Source of the DNA: Firmicutes bacterium CAG:170
GTDB lineage: Bacteria > Bacillota > Clostridia > Oscillospirales > Oscillospiraceae
DNA length: 6,777 nt
Direction of reading: 5' to 3'
NCBI GenBank assembly: GCA_000436735.1
Contig: FR887216.1
Location: 13,738-20,514, forward strand
A model generated the notes under the pieces. The model ran no database searches. It was not told the origin of the DNA and saw nothing but the letters and a program-made list of their open reading frames with translations. The first letter of the stretch is position 1, and each line of letters begins with the position of its first letter. The translations under genes were made by a program, and so were the position numbers. This document shows, in pieces, positions 1-6,393 of the stretch.

Positions 1-2
1 TG

Positions 3-749
3 CTGCACTTTGCGGCGGACGGCTCGCTGGAAACGGAGCTTCTGCTTGACAGCGGCGCGATCTCTGCGGATACCTTCCTCGCCAGAATGCAGGCGGACAG
101 CGCCGGAAACGTCTATCTCACCGATTGGCAGTACATCTATATTTACAGCGCCGACGGCAGCTATCTCGGAAGCATGGACGGCTCGGATCGCGGCGCAGAT
201 CTCTACAACTATAAGGATGGCTCGGTCGGTACACTCCGGTACACCGATTCCGGCGCGCTCAGCTTCTGCACGATCGATCCGGCCAGGCTCGCCTTCGGCG
301 ACAGCTACCTGCTCCCGGCGGACGTGCGCACCATCCTGCCCGGCACCGGAGAATACGATCTGTATTACGAAAGCGACTATTCGGTCTACGGCTGGAACGC
401 CGCCACCGGCGTATCGGAGAAGGTTCTCGACTGGCTGGAATGCGACATCGACGCCGGCTCCATCCAGAATACCGCCGTCCTCCCCGATGGCCGCATCTGT
501 GCCATTTCCTATGATTTCACCGACGGTACATCCGGCATTCAGGCCCTCCTACTGAATCGCGTGGACGCCGCAAGCCTCCCGCAGAAAACCGAGCTGACGC
601 TGGCCTGCATGAATCTCGACTGGGATCTTCGGAGCCGGATCGTCAAATTCAACCGCGAAAGCAGCCAGTACCGCATCGTCGTCAAAGCAGCCAGTACCGC
701 ATTGTCGTCAAGGACTACGCCGACTACTCCATGGCGGGAAATACCGTGA
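3..749 (+). CDS. Beta-propeller/solute-binding fusion protein, N-terminal piece (5' partial, frameshifted)
   Basis: This is the in-window upstream piece of a secreted or surface sugar-binding-type protein; its true start lies before position 1. The first visible ~190 residues contain blade-like repeats such as GNVYLTDWQYIYIYSADGS and TAVLPDGRICAISYDF, the pattern of NHL/PQQ-like beta-propellers. At about residue 197 the protein passes into the first strand and helix of a family 1-type extracellular solute-binding domain (TELTLACMNLDWDLRSRIVK). After SSQYRIVVK the frame runs through the second copy of a 26-bp tandem duplication, giving about 20 residues of unrelated sequence and a TGA at 747-749. 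The natural continuation is in another frame (731-1897), where the same SSQYRIVVK peptide is encoded again. I read both pieces as one broken gene. The ligand cannot be told from the sequence. Propeller plus binding-domain architecture is inferred from sequence pattern, without a profile search. Confidence 0.75.
   Translation: MHFAADGSLETELLLDSGAISADTFLARMQADSAGNVYLTDWQYIYIYSADGSYLGSMDGSDRGADLYNYKDGSVGTLRYTDSGALSFCTIDPARLAFGDSYLLPADVRTILPGTGEYDLYYESDYSVYGWNAATGVSEKVLDWLECDIDAGSIQNTAVLPDGRICAISYDFTDGTSGIQALLLNRVDAASLPQKTELTLACMNLDWDLRSRIVKFNRESSQYRIVVKAASTALSSRTTPTTPWREIP
658..711. repeat. 26-bp imperfect tandem duplication causing a frameshift
   Basis: Positions 658-683 and 684-709 are two copies of a 26-bp unit (beginning AAAGCAGCCAGTACCGCAT) that differ at one base, C at 677 against T at 703; the period-26 match continues for two more bases to 711. 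Since 26 is not a multiple of three, the second copy shifts the reading frame of the solute-binding gene. Both copies encode SSQYRIVVK, the first in the upstream frame and the second in the downstream frame, and the single mismatch is a synonymous Ile codon change (ATC to ATT). Deleting one copy rejoins the two pieces into one continuous frame. Confidence 0.9.
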
Positions 750-1897
750 TTGCCGGGCAGTCCAGCGATGGTATCACAAAGCTGAACACGGAGCTTCTCT
801 CCGGAAACACGCCGGATCTGCTCATTTCCTCCGGCCTGCCGGTGCAGCAGTACGCGGCAAAGGGCCTGCTGGAAGATCTCTGGCAGTACATCGACGCGGA
901 CGAGAACGTCAAGCGTGAAAACCTTATGACCGATGTTCTGAACGCCGCCGAAACGGACGGCAGGCTCTACGAGCTGCCCACATCCTTCACCATCGTCACG
1001 GCGGCCGGTCTGGGAAAGGTCGTCGGCAGCTACGACAGCTGGACGCTGGATGATCTCAAGGACGCAATGTCGAAGCTGAAGGCCGGAGCGACCGTTTTCA
1101 GCCCCCACACGACCAAGAACGACATGCTCACCGCCATTCTCTATATGAACGCCGACGAATTCATGGACTGGCAGAACAAGACCTGCAATTTCACAAGTCA
1201 GGACTTCATCGACTATCTGAATTTCGCCGACACCTTCCCGGATTCCTACGACTGGTCGGGCGACTACGTCTCCGACGATACGCGCATCCTATCCGGCGAA
1301 CAGCTGCTGACGACAGACGTCTCGCTCTACAGCCTCGGCGACGTTTATCTGCACAACGCACTCCTCGGAAACGACCTGTGCTATGTCGGCTTCCCAAGCC
1401 CCTCGGGCGATCTGCGCTCCTGCTTCCAGTTCAGCACCAGCTTCTCGATCTTCTCGGCCAGCGAGCACAAGGACGCCGCGTGGAGCTTCCTGCGCTCTCT
1501 TCTGTCCGACAGCTATCAGAGCACGCTTTATTCCGCGCTTCCCATCAGCCGAACCGCCTTCGAGGCACAGGCCGCAAGCGAAATGGAGCAGGACTATGAG
1601 ACCGATGAGAACGGCGATCCGATTCTGGATAAGGACGGCAATCCCATTCCCATCGCCAAGGGCGGCTACAGCTCCGACGGCAGCACCATGATCGATCTCT
1701 ACGCCATGACGCAGGAGCAGTATGACGCCGTGCTGGCGCTTATCCACAGCACGCACCGCGTCCTGCGCTACGACGAAAGCATCCAGTCCATCATCTCTGC
1801 GGAGACGGCTTCCTTCTTTGCCGGTGAGACGACCGCCGAGGAGACGGCCAGCCGCATCCAGAACCGCGTCCGGCTCTACATCGCGGAGCAGTCCTGA
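731..1897 (+). CDS. Extracellular solute-binding protein, C-terminal piece (frameshifted)
   Basis: This piece carries most of the family 1-type (maltose/multiple-sugar-binding-like) solute-binding domain. Recognisable parts are the early NTPDLLISSGLPVQQYAAKG segment, the lid region SFTIVTAAGLGKVVG, and the late FSASEHKDAAWSFLRSLLS and ALPISRTAFE motifs typical of such binding proteins. The native frame does not begin at 731: it can be read back to the second copy of SSQYRIVVK at 686-712, in line with the frame of the upstream piece before the duplication. The first ATG at 731 has no well-placed ribosome binding site (nearest AAGGA is 16 nt away), so separate translation is unlikely. No other stop or frame break occurs down to the TGA, so the damage is recent or artefactual. 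A pair of DxNG-type loops sits at residues 292-306. The next gene begins 33 nt downstream. No permease or ATPase is next to it, so its membrane partner is unknown. Confidence 0.8.
   Translation: MAGNTVIAGQSSDGITKLNTELLSGNTPDLLISSGLPVQQYAAKGLLEDLWQYIDADENVKRENLMTDVLNAAETDGRLYELPTSFTIVTAAGLGKVVGSYDSWTLDDLKDAMSKLKAGATVFSPHTTKNDMLTAILYMNADEFMDWQNKTCNFTSQDFIDYLNFADTFPDSYDWSGDYVSDDTRILSGEQLLTTDVSLYSLGDVYLHNALLGNDLCYVGFPSPSGDLRSCFQFSTSFSIFSASEHKDAAWSFLRSLLSDSYQSTLYSALPISRTAFEAQAASEMEQDYETDENGDPILDKDGNPIPIAKGGYSSDGSTMIDLYAMTQEQYDAVLALIHSTHRVLRYDESIQSIISAETASFFAGETTAEETASRIQNRVRLYIAEQS
1604..1648 (+). repeat. Two 7-codon DxNGxPI repeats inside the solute-binding gene
   Basis: Codons for DENGDPI (1604-1624) and DKDGNPI (1628-1648) form an imperfect direct repeat with a 24-nt period, 17 of 21 bases identical. 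The peptides resemble short Asp/Asn-Gly calcium-binding-type loops in an insertion before the last part of the binding domain. Metal binding is only a possibility; similar insertions occur in related clostridial binding proteins as far as I recall. Confidence 0.6.
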
Positions 1898-1918
1898 ACA
1901 GGCTCTGCTGTGCACCTT

Positions 1919-1923
1919 GGAGG
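1919..1923 (+). promoter_or_regulatory. Ribosome binding site for the 95-aa protein
   Basis: GGAGG (within TTGGAGGA) ends 7 nt before the ATG at 1931. This selects ATG 1931 over an upstream in-frame GTG at 1910, which would overlap this site. Confidence 0.8.
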
Positions 1924-1930
1924 AACGACC

Positions 1931-2218
1931 ATGACAAAACGAATCCTTGCCGCCGTCCTTGCGCTTCTTTTCGCCCTTCTGCTGTTTCTCGGCACAAGCC
2001 CATCCCGGGCCATCCGGGCCGCCGCGCTGCTGAACGGGTGCAGTTGGGACGAGGTCATGCAGGCCGAATTTGAGAAAAAGGACGATCTCAGCCTCTGCAA
2101 GTCGGTCTACCGCGCGGACTGCGTTCTGCCAGACCGCCTGACCGGCTCCGGCCATGCCACATGGTATGTCTACAGGATCGGCTTCCTGCATATCCCCGAG
2201 TGGGCAGGAAACGGATAA
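1931..2218 (+). CDS. Small hypothetical membrane-anchored or secreted protein, 95 aa
   Basis: I do not recognise this family. The product has a positively charged start (MTKR), a hydrophobic segment at about residues 5-21 rich in Leu and Ala, then SPSRA, which could be a signal peptidase I site (S-R-A at 25-27), and a polar 65-residue remainder. It could therefore be a secreted peptide or a protein held by one membrane helix facing outward. There are three cysteines (37, 56, 64) and no lipobox. The C-terminal half ends with HATWYVYRIGFLHIPEW, rich in aromatic residues. It has an excellent ribosome binding site and follows the solute-binding gene by 33 nt, so the two are probably cotranscribed; an accessory role beside that protein is a guess from position. 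The strong terminator at 2275-2307 ends this unit. Confidence 0.72.
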   Translation: MTKRILAAVLALLFALLLFLGTSPSRAIRAAALLNGCSWDEVMQAEFEKKDDLSLCKSVYRADCVLPDRLTGSGHATWYVYRIGFLHIPEWAGNG

Positions 2219-2360
2219 CAGGCTGTCTGACAAAACGGCGCGCTCAACATTGCACCGTAAAAAATGATCCCACAGCAAAAAGGCGCGGCTTTGCCGCGCC
2301 TTTTTGCATATTCAGATGCAGACCAAACGCGCCGCTCTTTGGCAGCGGCCATCCCGCTTA
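2219..2360. other. Convergent intergenic region
   Basis: This 142-bp stretch separates the ends of the two converging gene sets. Apart from the 15-bp dyad terminator it holds a weaker 6-bp hairpin (GCCGCT at 2331-2336 with AGCGGC at 2344-2349) without a T-tract. I see no promoter, gene or repeat of note in it. Confidence 0.7.
2275..2307. terminator. Bidirectional factor-independent terminator between convergent genes
   Basis: Positions 2275-2289 and 2293-2307 are perfect 15-bp inverted arms around a TTT loop. The GC core (GGCGCGGC/GCCGCGCC) is flanked by five A on one side and five T on the other, so a stem followed by a U-tract is made on either strand. It lies 57 nt after the stop of the 95-aa gene (plus strand) and 54 nt after the stop of the mutarotase gene (minus strand), as expected for a shared terminator of converging units. 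Confidence 0.93.
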
Positions 2361-2672
2361 TCAATCCAGATGGAAAACCGGGTGCAGATCGATGCAGACC
2401 GGGCTGTTGTCCGGATTGGTCTCCATGATATCGGCCATATAGTCCCACCATTTGCGGTTGATCGCAGTGTCCGCGCTTGCAGCCCAGCGCGCCTCGTCCT
2501 CGATCTCGATATAGCCGAACAGCGTCAGCGTATCGCGGTCGAGGAAAATAGAATAATTCTTCCCGCCGTGTTCATGGATCATGTCCTTCATTTCCGGCCA
2601 CAGGAGCTTGTGGCGGCGCTCATACTCGGCCTCCATGCCGGGATAGAGCTTCATTTTGAATCCTTTCAGCAT
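2361..2672 (-). CDS. rhaM: L-rhamnose mutarotase
   Basis: This cytoplasmic enzyme interconverts the alpha and beta anomers of L-rhamnose, speeding supply of the form used by the isomerase. The 103-aa product has the family's usual length (about 104 aa) and matches E. coli RhaM along its whole length as I recall it: YERRHKLLWPEM near residue 17 with Tyr17 and the catalytic-type His21 (His22 in E. coli), then HGGKNYSIFLD with Tyr40, then the tryptophan pair in RKWWDYMADIM (75-76), then the signature NPDNSP (86-91). The start ATG is preceded by GGGGGAG at 2680-2686, 7 nt away. It begins 15 nt after the stop of the isomerase gene, so the two are translated from one message, and it is the last gene before the terminator. 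The same protein is called RhaU in rhizobial rhamnose operons. Activity on L-fucose or another 6-deoxy sugar cannot be excluded. Confidence 0.95.
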   Translation of the reverse strand: MLKGFKMKLYPGMEAEYERRHKLLWPEMKDMIHEHGGKNYSIFLDRDTLTLFGYIEIEDEARWAASADTAINRKWWDYMADIMETNPDNSPVCIDLHPVFHLD

Positions 2673-2687
2673 ACCGCATCTCCCCCT

Positions 2688-4184
2688 TTACTTTCCGACG
2701 CGCACGAATTCCGCGCCCAGAAGCTCCGCCACCTTTTCAAACAGCGCGGCATTGTGGCCGACGCTCATGGCGCAGTGATGCGTCGGCGCGCAGCGGAACC
2801 ATTCGTCCATATAGGCGTCCAGCTCCATACCGAAATCAATATGGGTCTGCGTGTTGCCGATGGTCAAAATCGGCAGCTGCTTTGCCTCGCCCTCACTGGC
2901 GATGAAGCGCAGGCGCCCGTTTGCCAGCTGTGTCAGCCCCAGCATCGTGACCGGGCCGGGACGGACCTTTGCCTCCACCGATACGCCGGTCCCCTTTTTG
3001 CCGTGATACACGCCCATGCCGCGCAGCATCGGCCTGCCGTTGGAGATGGAAATGTGGAATGGGCCATCGTGGCCCAGCAGCATGGTGTTGTGTACATAAT
3101 CCATGGCGACGATCTCGCTGAAGCTGCCGCCAAGGCCCAGCGCATCGCAGATCTTCATTGCGGCGCAGGTCTTGATATCACCCTCGCCCGCGCAGGGAAC
3201 GCCGTCCGCCGTCAAAAGCGAGTGGCCGACGATAAAGCCGCTCTGCACCTGTTCATAGTGGTTTTCATCCGAGCCGTGGTAGTAATAGCTCAGCGCATCC
3301 AGATCGTATTCCCGCACCATGCGGTACTGCGCCGCGGCGACCGTCGCCGACCAGTGAAGCTGCTCCTCCGTTGGGCGGCGAACACGCGGATCGGAGGGAG
3401 AATCGCCGGAGATCTCAAAAAATGCGTGAATCTCGTCCAGCTTCTCCTGAATCTCCGCGTCCGTGACCTGACGCAGACTGCGGTCGAGGTCGCACATTTC
3501 CAGCAGCTCCACATGGATACCCAGCTGCGCCTGAAGCATGGTGAAGTCGCTGTAAAGATCCAACATTCCGCTGTAGTTGTTTCCGAGGAAGCCGAAGCGC
3601 GCATATTGCAGCATCCGCTTGACCCCGGCAGCGCGCACCCACTGCTCGATCTGCGTCCACGCACGGACGGCAGACGGCGCGGCAGCCGTCGCCTCTTCCG
3701 CCATTGCGCCCTGCGGCGTCTGCTCCAGCCCCAGCAGGCCGTTCACGATGCGGACGGTGATCCCGGCGCGTTCAAAGGCGTTTGCGGCCTCGGGCACCGG
3801 ACAGCCGACGCACTGCGCCAGCCATTCGCCGGTATCGGTCCTTTCATAGTTCATCTGCACGGCGGGCTGGAGATTGAGAACGACGACCGGCGCCTTGCAG
3901 ATCTGGTGGACCGGCAGCATGGCCGCGCTGGTAAAATACGTTCCGCTGTGCATCAGGATCAGATCGACGTTGTGCGCGTTGAAGTATTCGCTGGCCTCGC
4001 GGGCCTTCTGCTCGTCGTCCACCAGTCCGAAGTCAAAAACCTCGGCCCACTGCGATACCTTCTGCTCGATAAAATGATTGTAGCCGAGAATGCGGTCGTG
4101 AAGTCCCAAAAACTGATCCCAGTACGCGCGCAGACCGGCGGTATACAGGCCGACGCGCGCGCGCGGCGTCTTTTTGAGCTGCAT
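2688..4184 (-). CDS. L-fucose isomerase-related sugar isomerase (COG2407-like)
   Basis: The product (498 aa) belongs to the L-fucose/L-arabinose isomerase superfamily of cytoplasmic, metal-dependent aldose-ketose isomerases. The N-terminal part has the Rossmann-like pattern of the family (RVGLYTAGLRAYWDQF, then VDLILMHSGTYFTSA and APVVVLNLQP). The C-terminal half carries the likely metal and catalytic residues: Glu334 in CAGEGD, Asp362 in AMDYVHN, His372 in LLGHDGPFH and His469-His470 in PTHHCAMSVGH. The Glu/Asp spacing is like that of FucI, whereas AraA has Glu in both places. Length is near AraA (500) and shorter than E. coli FucI (about 591). The ATG at 4184 is chosen because AAGGAAGGGA precedes it; an in-frame ATG at 4256 would start inside a terminator stem. 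It sits between a rhamnose-type binding protein and the rhamnose mutarotase, so L-rhamnose, L-fucose or a similar 6-deoxyhexose is the likely substrate. It is not RhaA, and the exact sugar is not shown by the sequence. Confidence 0.88.
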   Translation of the reverse strand: MQLKKTPRARVGLYTAGLRAYWDQFLGLHDRILGYNHFIEQKVSQWAEVFDFGLVDDEQKAREASEYFNAHNVDLILMHSGTYFTSAAMLPVHQICKAPVVVLNLQPAVQMNYERTDTGEWLAQCVGCPVPEAANAFERAGITVRIVNGLLGLEQTPQGAMAEEATAAAPSAVRAWTQIEQWVRAAGVKRMLQYARFGFLGNNYSGMLDLYSDFTMLQAQLGIHVELLEMCDLDRSLRQVTDAEIQEKLDEIHAFFEISGDSPSDPRVRRPTEEQLHWSATVAAAQYRMVREYDLDALSYYYHGSDENHYEQVQSGFIVGHSLLTADGVPCAGEGDIKTCAAMKICDALGLGGSFSEIVAMDYVHNTMLLGHDGPFHISISNGRPMLRGMGVYHGKKGTGVSVEAKVRPGPVTMLGLTQLANGRLRFIASEGEAKQLPILTIGNTQTHIDFGMELDAYMDEWFRCAPTHHCAMSVGHNAALFEKVAELLGAEFVRVGK

Positions 4185-4190
4185 GAAACG

Positions 4191-4200
4191 TCCCTTCCTT
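4191..4200 (-). promoter_or_regulatory. Ribosome binding site deciding the isomerase start
   Basis: On the minus strand this reads AAGGAAGGGA and ends 6 nt before the ATG at 4184. It supports the 498-residue form over a longer form beginning at 4256, whose extra 24 residues are basic and unlike the family. Confidence 0.8.
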
Positions 4201-4222
4201 TCCAATTTCTGTCGTTTTCGTG

Positions 4223-4254
4223 AAAAACGGAGCGGATACGGATGTATCCGCTCC
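4223..4254 (-). terminator. Terminator or attenuator inside the sugar operon
   Basis: On the minus strand a perfect 11-bp stem (GGAGCGGATAC with GTATCCGCTCC, arms 4244-4254 and 4229-4239) closes a 4-nt loop, and is followed by G and five T (4223-4227). This is a factor-independent terminator shape, 41 nt after the stop of the binding-protein gene and 38 nt before the isomerase start. In transport operons such a structure commonly lets the binding protein be made in excess of downstream products. No comparable U-tract exists in the plus direction. Confidence 0.82.
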
Positions 4255-4295
4255 ATCTTGCGCTATTTATCCGGCTCCGTCAGGAAGCGGCGCGA

Positions 4296-5318
4296 TCAAT
4301 AGACCGTTTTCCAATCCTCGATGTTGTCGCCGTTGAACTCGAACGGAGGCCCAATGATGATCTCGGTGCCGCCGTCACCAGCGTCGGTAACGGTGTAGGT
4401 CGTGCCGTTCTTCGCGGTGAAGCTCTCGCCGGTCGCGCCGGTCAGGCTGCCGTTGACCATCTCGATCAGGGCGTAGGCTGCGCTGCGGCCCACATCGATC
4501 GGGTTCCAGAGGAACATATACGGGCAAGCGGGGTTATCGCCGGTCATGAACTCCGCCATTTCGGACGGCAGGCCGAGGCCGGTCACAATGACCTTGCCCT
4601 GGAGGCCCTCGTCGGTGATGACCTTCGCAGCCGCCGCGATGCCGACGGTCGTCGGGGCGTTGATGAGCTTCAGGTTCGGATAGTTCTGGAGCAGAGCCTT
4701 GGTCTCGTCAACGGACTTCTGCTGCTCGTCGTCGCCGTAGGCGATCTCGACCAGATTCATCTTCGCGTATTTTTCGTCCTTCAGGATCTCCTTCATGGCG
4801 TCGATCCATGCGTTCTGGTTGGTAGCGATGGAGGTCGCGGACAGGATCGCCCAGTCGCCTTCGCCGCCCAACAGATCATAGGTGGCGTCTACGAGGCACT
4901 GCGCCACTTCCTGAACGCCCGCCTGATTGATATGGGTCATACGCGACGCGGGATTGCAGGAGGAGTCGCAGGACACGACCTTGATCCCGGCGTCCATGGC
5001 GGCCTTCAGTGCGGTCTCCAGCGCGTCAAAGTCGTTGGCCGCAATGGCGATGCCGCTGACCTTCTGCGCGACCAGCTCGTTGATAAGCGTGATCTGCGCC
5101 TCGGCGGTGATCTCCGCGGGGTGCTTGACGATGGCGTTGTAGCCGGCGTCTTTCATGACCTCCTCGAAGCCGGCGGCTTCGCGCTCGTTGTAGGGGTTGC
5201 CGGCTGCCTTTGTGATGATGGCGTAGGTCTGCGTGTCATTGCCACCGGTCTTTGCAGCACACGCCGCAAGGCCCAGCACCATGACGAGGGTAAGAAGCAA
5301 TGCGATCAGTTTTTTCAT
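4296..5318 (-). CDS. rhaS: Rhamnose-type ABC transporter substrate-binding lipoprotein
   Basis: This 340-aa protein is the extracellular sugar receptor of the ABC importer encoded beside it. It has a lipoprotein signal peptide (MKK, a hydrophobic stretch, then the lipobox LAAC with Cys20). The mature part is a periplasmic-binding-protein type I fold of the RbsB/LsrB group. Segments that match the rhizobial rhamnose-binding protein RhaS, as I recall it, are AEAQITLINELVAQ, AANDFDALETALKAA, ILSATSIATNQNAWIDAM, NAPTTVGIAAAAKVITD, VTGLGLPSEM and LWNPIDVGRSA, with PFEFNGDNI near the end. The start ATG has GAAGGA 6 nt upstream. It follows the second permease by 44 nt and is followed by an attenuator-like hairpin. 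The related AI-2 receptor LsrB is the main alternative, but the motifs and the mutarotase in the same operon favour L-rhamnose or a close 6-deoxy sugar. Confidence 0.9.
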   Translation of the reverse strand: MKKLIALLLTLVMVLGLAACAAKTGGNDTQTYAIITKAAGNPYNEREAAGFEEVMKDAGYNAIVKHPAEITAEAQITLINELVAQKVSGIAIAANDFDALETALKAAMDAGIKVVSCDSSCNPASRMTHINQAGVQEVAQCLVDATYDLLGGEGDWAILSATSIATNQNAWIDAMKEILKDEKYAKMNLVEIAYGDDEQQKSVDETKALLQNYPNLKLINAPTTVGIAAAAKVITDEGLQGKVIVTGLGLPSEMAEFMTGDNPACPYMFLWNPIDVGRSAAYALIEMVNGSLTGATGESFTAKNGTTYTVTDAGDGGTEIIIGPPFEFNGDNIEDWKTVY

Positions 5319-5362
5319 GATTTTTCCTTCTTTCCTTATTTTTATACAAACGCTCGGGGCGC

Positions 5363-6391
5363 TTATACCGATTTCTGCCGCTGCGCCTCGACGGCTCTGC
5401 GCGCGGCAATGGAGTCGCGGATATTGGGGAGCATGACGACCAGGATCAGGATCGCGCCAATGATCATCAGGATCGTCTGTGAGTTAACGTTAATCAGACC
5501 GAGGCCGTATTTCAGCAGGCCGATGGTGAAGATGGAAATGACCGTGCCGGGGAAGTTGCCCTTGCCGCCTGCCGTGGAAATGCCGCCGAGGACGACCATG
5601 GAGATGGCCTCCAGCTCATAGCCCGTGGCGATATCCCAGCGGATGGAGCCCATCCACGATGCGTACAGGATGGCGGACAAACCGGAGATCAGGCCCGTCA
5701 TGGCATAGCAGATGATGCGGACGCGCTGCACCGGAACGCCGGAGTAAAGCGCCGTGGTGCGGTTGGAGCCGATGGCGTAGACCTGACGGCCAAAGACCGT
5801 CTTATGCAGCACAAATCCAAAGGCCACCGCCGCAAGGCAGAACACCAGGAACACATACGGCACCGGCCCGAGCCGGGCGTAATAGATGTTGTAGAACCAG
5901 CGGCAGTTGTGCAGGCCGCCGGAGGATTCGCTGCCGAGGATCATCTGCGAGATGCCGCGATAGAGCGTCATGGTGCCGAGTGTGACGATCATGGGCGCAA
6001 GCTCTGTGAATTTTGCAAGGATCAGTCCGTTGAGCAGGCCGCAGACAAGGCCGCAGCCCAGCGCGATCAGGATGGCCGCGCCCATGGAAAGTCCGCTGTT
6101 ATAGCTGATGCCCAGCAGCGTCGCGGAAAGCGCGACGGTGGAGCCGACGGAAAGGTCGATCTCACCCAGCACCAGCAGATAGGCCATGGGGAAGGCGATG
6201 AAGCCCTTGGGCAGAAATGTGCTGATGGCCGTGAACAGGCCGGAGGCGTCCAGATAGTTGGGCGAAATGCTCATGTTGAAGATATTGACCGCAAGGAACA
6301 GCAGGAGCAGCAGCGATTCCCAGCGGAATACGACCTGCTTCCACGAGCGCTCGCGCACAGCAAGAATATTGCGTCTGGCTTTCGTTTCCAT
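5363..6391 (-). CDS. Sugar ABC transporter permease (RbsC family, RhaQ/RhaP-like)
   Basis: This integral membrane subunit forms half of the sugar channel. The 342-aa product has a short basic N-terminus, then about eight to ten hydrophobic segments, starting near residue 26. Family signatures of the branched-chain/ribose permease group are present: GEIDLSVGSTVALSATLLG at about residue 77, LNGLILAKFTELAPMIVTLG at about 120, FGRQVYAIGSN at about 200, and the cytoplasmic coupling loop ISMVVLGGISTAGGKG at about 263-278. The ATG at 6391 is chosen because AGGGAG lies 8 nt before it; a TTG two codons upstream overlaps the previous stop and is too close to that site. It begins 2 nt after the preceding permease gene ends, so the two are tightly coupled and probably form a heterodimer. 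Which of the rhizobial names RhaP or RhaQ applies is uncertain. Confidence 0.92.
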   Translation of the reverse strand: METKARRNILAVRERSWKQVVFRWESLLLLLFLAVNIFNMSISPNYLDASGLFTAISTFLPKGFIAFPMAYLLVLGEIDLSVGSTVALSATLLGISYNSGLSMGAAILIALGCGLVCGLLNGLILAKFTELAPMIVTLGTMTLYRGISQMILGSESSGGLHNCRWFYNIYYARLGPVPYVFLVFCLAAVAFGFVLHKTVFGRQVYAIGSNRTTALYSGVPVQRVRIICYAMTGLISGLSAILYASWMGSIRWDIATGYELEAISMVVLGGISTAGGKGNFPGTVISIFTIGLLKYGLGLINVNSQTILMIIGAILILVVMLPNIRDSIAARRAVEAQRQKSV

Positions 6392-6393
6392 GA

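Noticed and set aside
658..749. Programmed ribosomal frameshift as explanation for the split gene
   Set aside because: There is no slippery heptamer with a following structure that would be needed, and the 26-bp duplication explains the shift fully.
1289..2278. A 329-codon open frame on the minus strand opposite the solute-binding and 95-aa genes
   Set aside because: It would cross the terminator region, has no family resemblance and conflicts with the well-supported plus-strand genes.
2331..2349. Small hairpin before the mutarotase end as a second terminator
   Set aside because: The stem is only 6 bp and no T-tract follows on either strand.
2304..4223. A 639-codon open frame on the plus strand opposite the isomerase and mutarotase
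   Set aside because: It is antisense to two genes with clear family motifs, its protein is rich in His, Arg and Gln with no recognisable fold, and GC-biased third positions keep stops out of the opposite strand.
4185..4256. Longer N-terminus for the isomerase starting at 4256
   Set aside because: The ATG lies at the edge of the terminator stem and the 24 extra residues are basic and unlike the family, while ATG 4184 has a good ribosome binding site.
4242..5621. A 459-codon open frame on the plus strand opposite the binding-protein gene
   Set aside because: It mirrors the RhaS-type gene and part of the permease, with no motif or ribosome binding site of its own.
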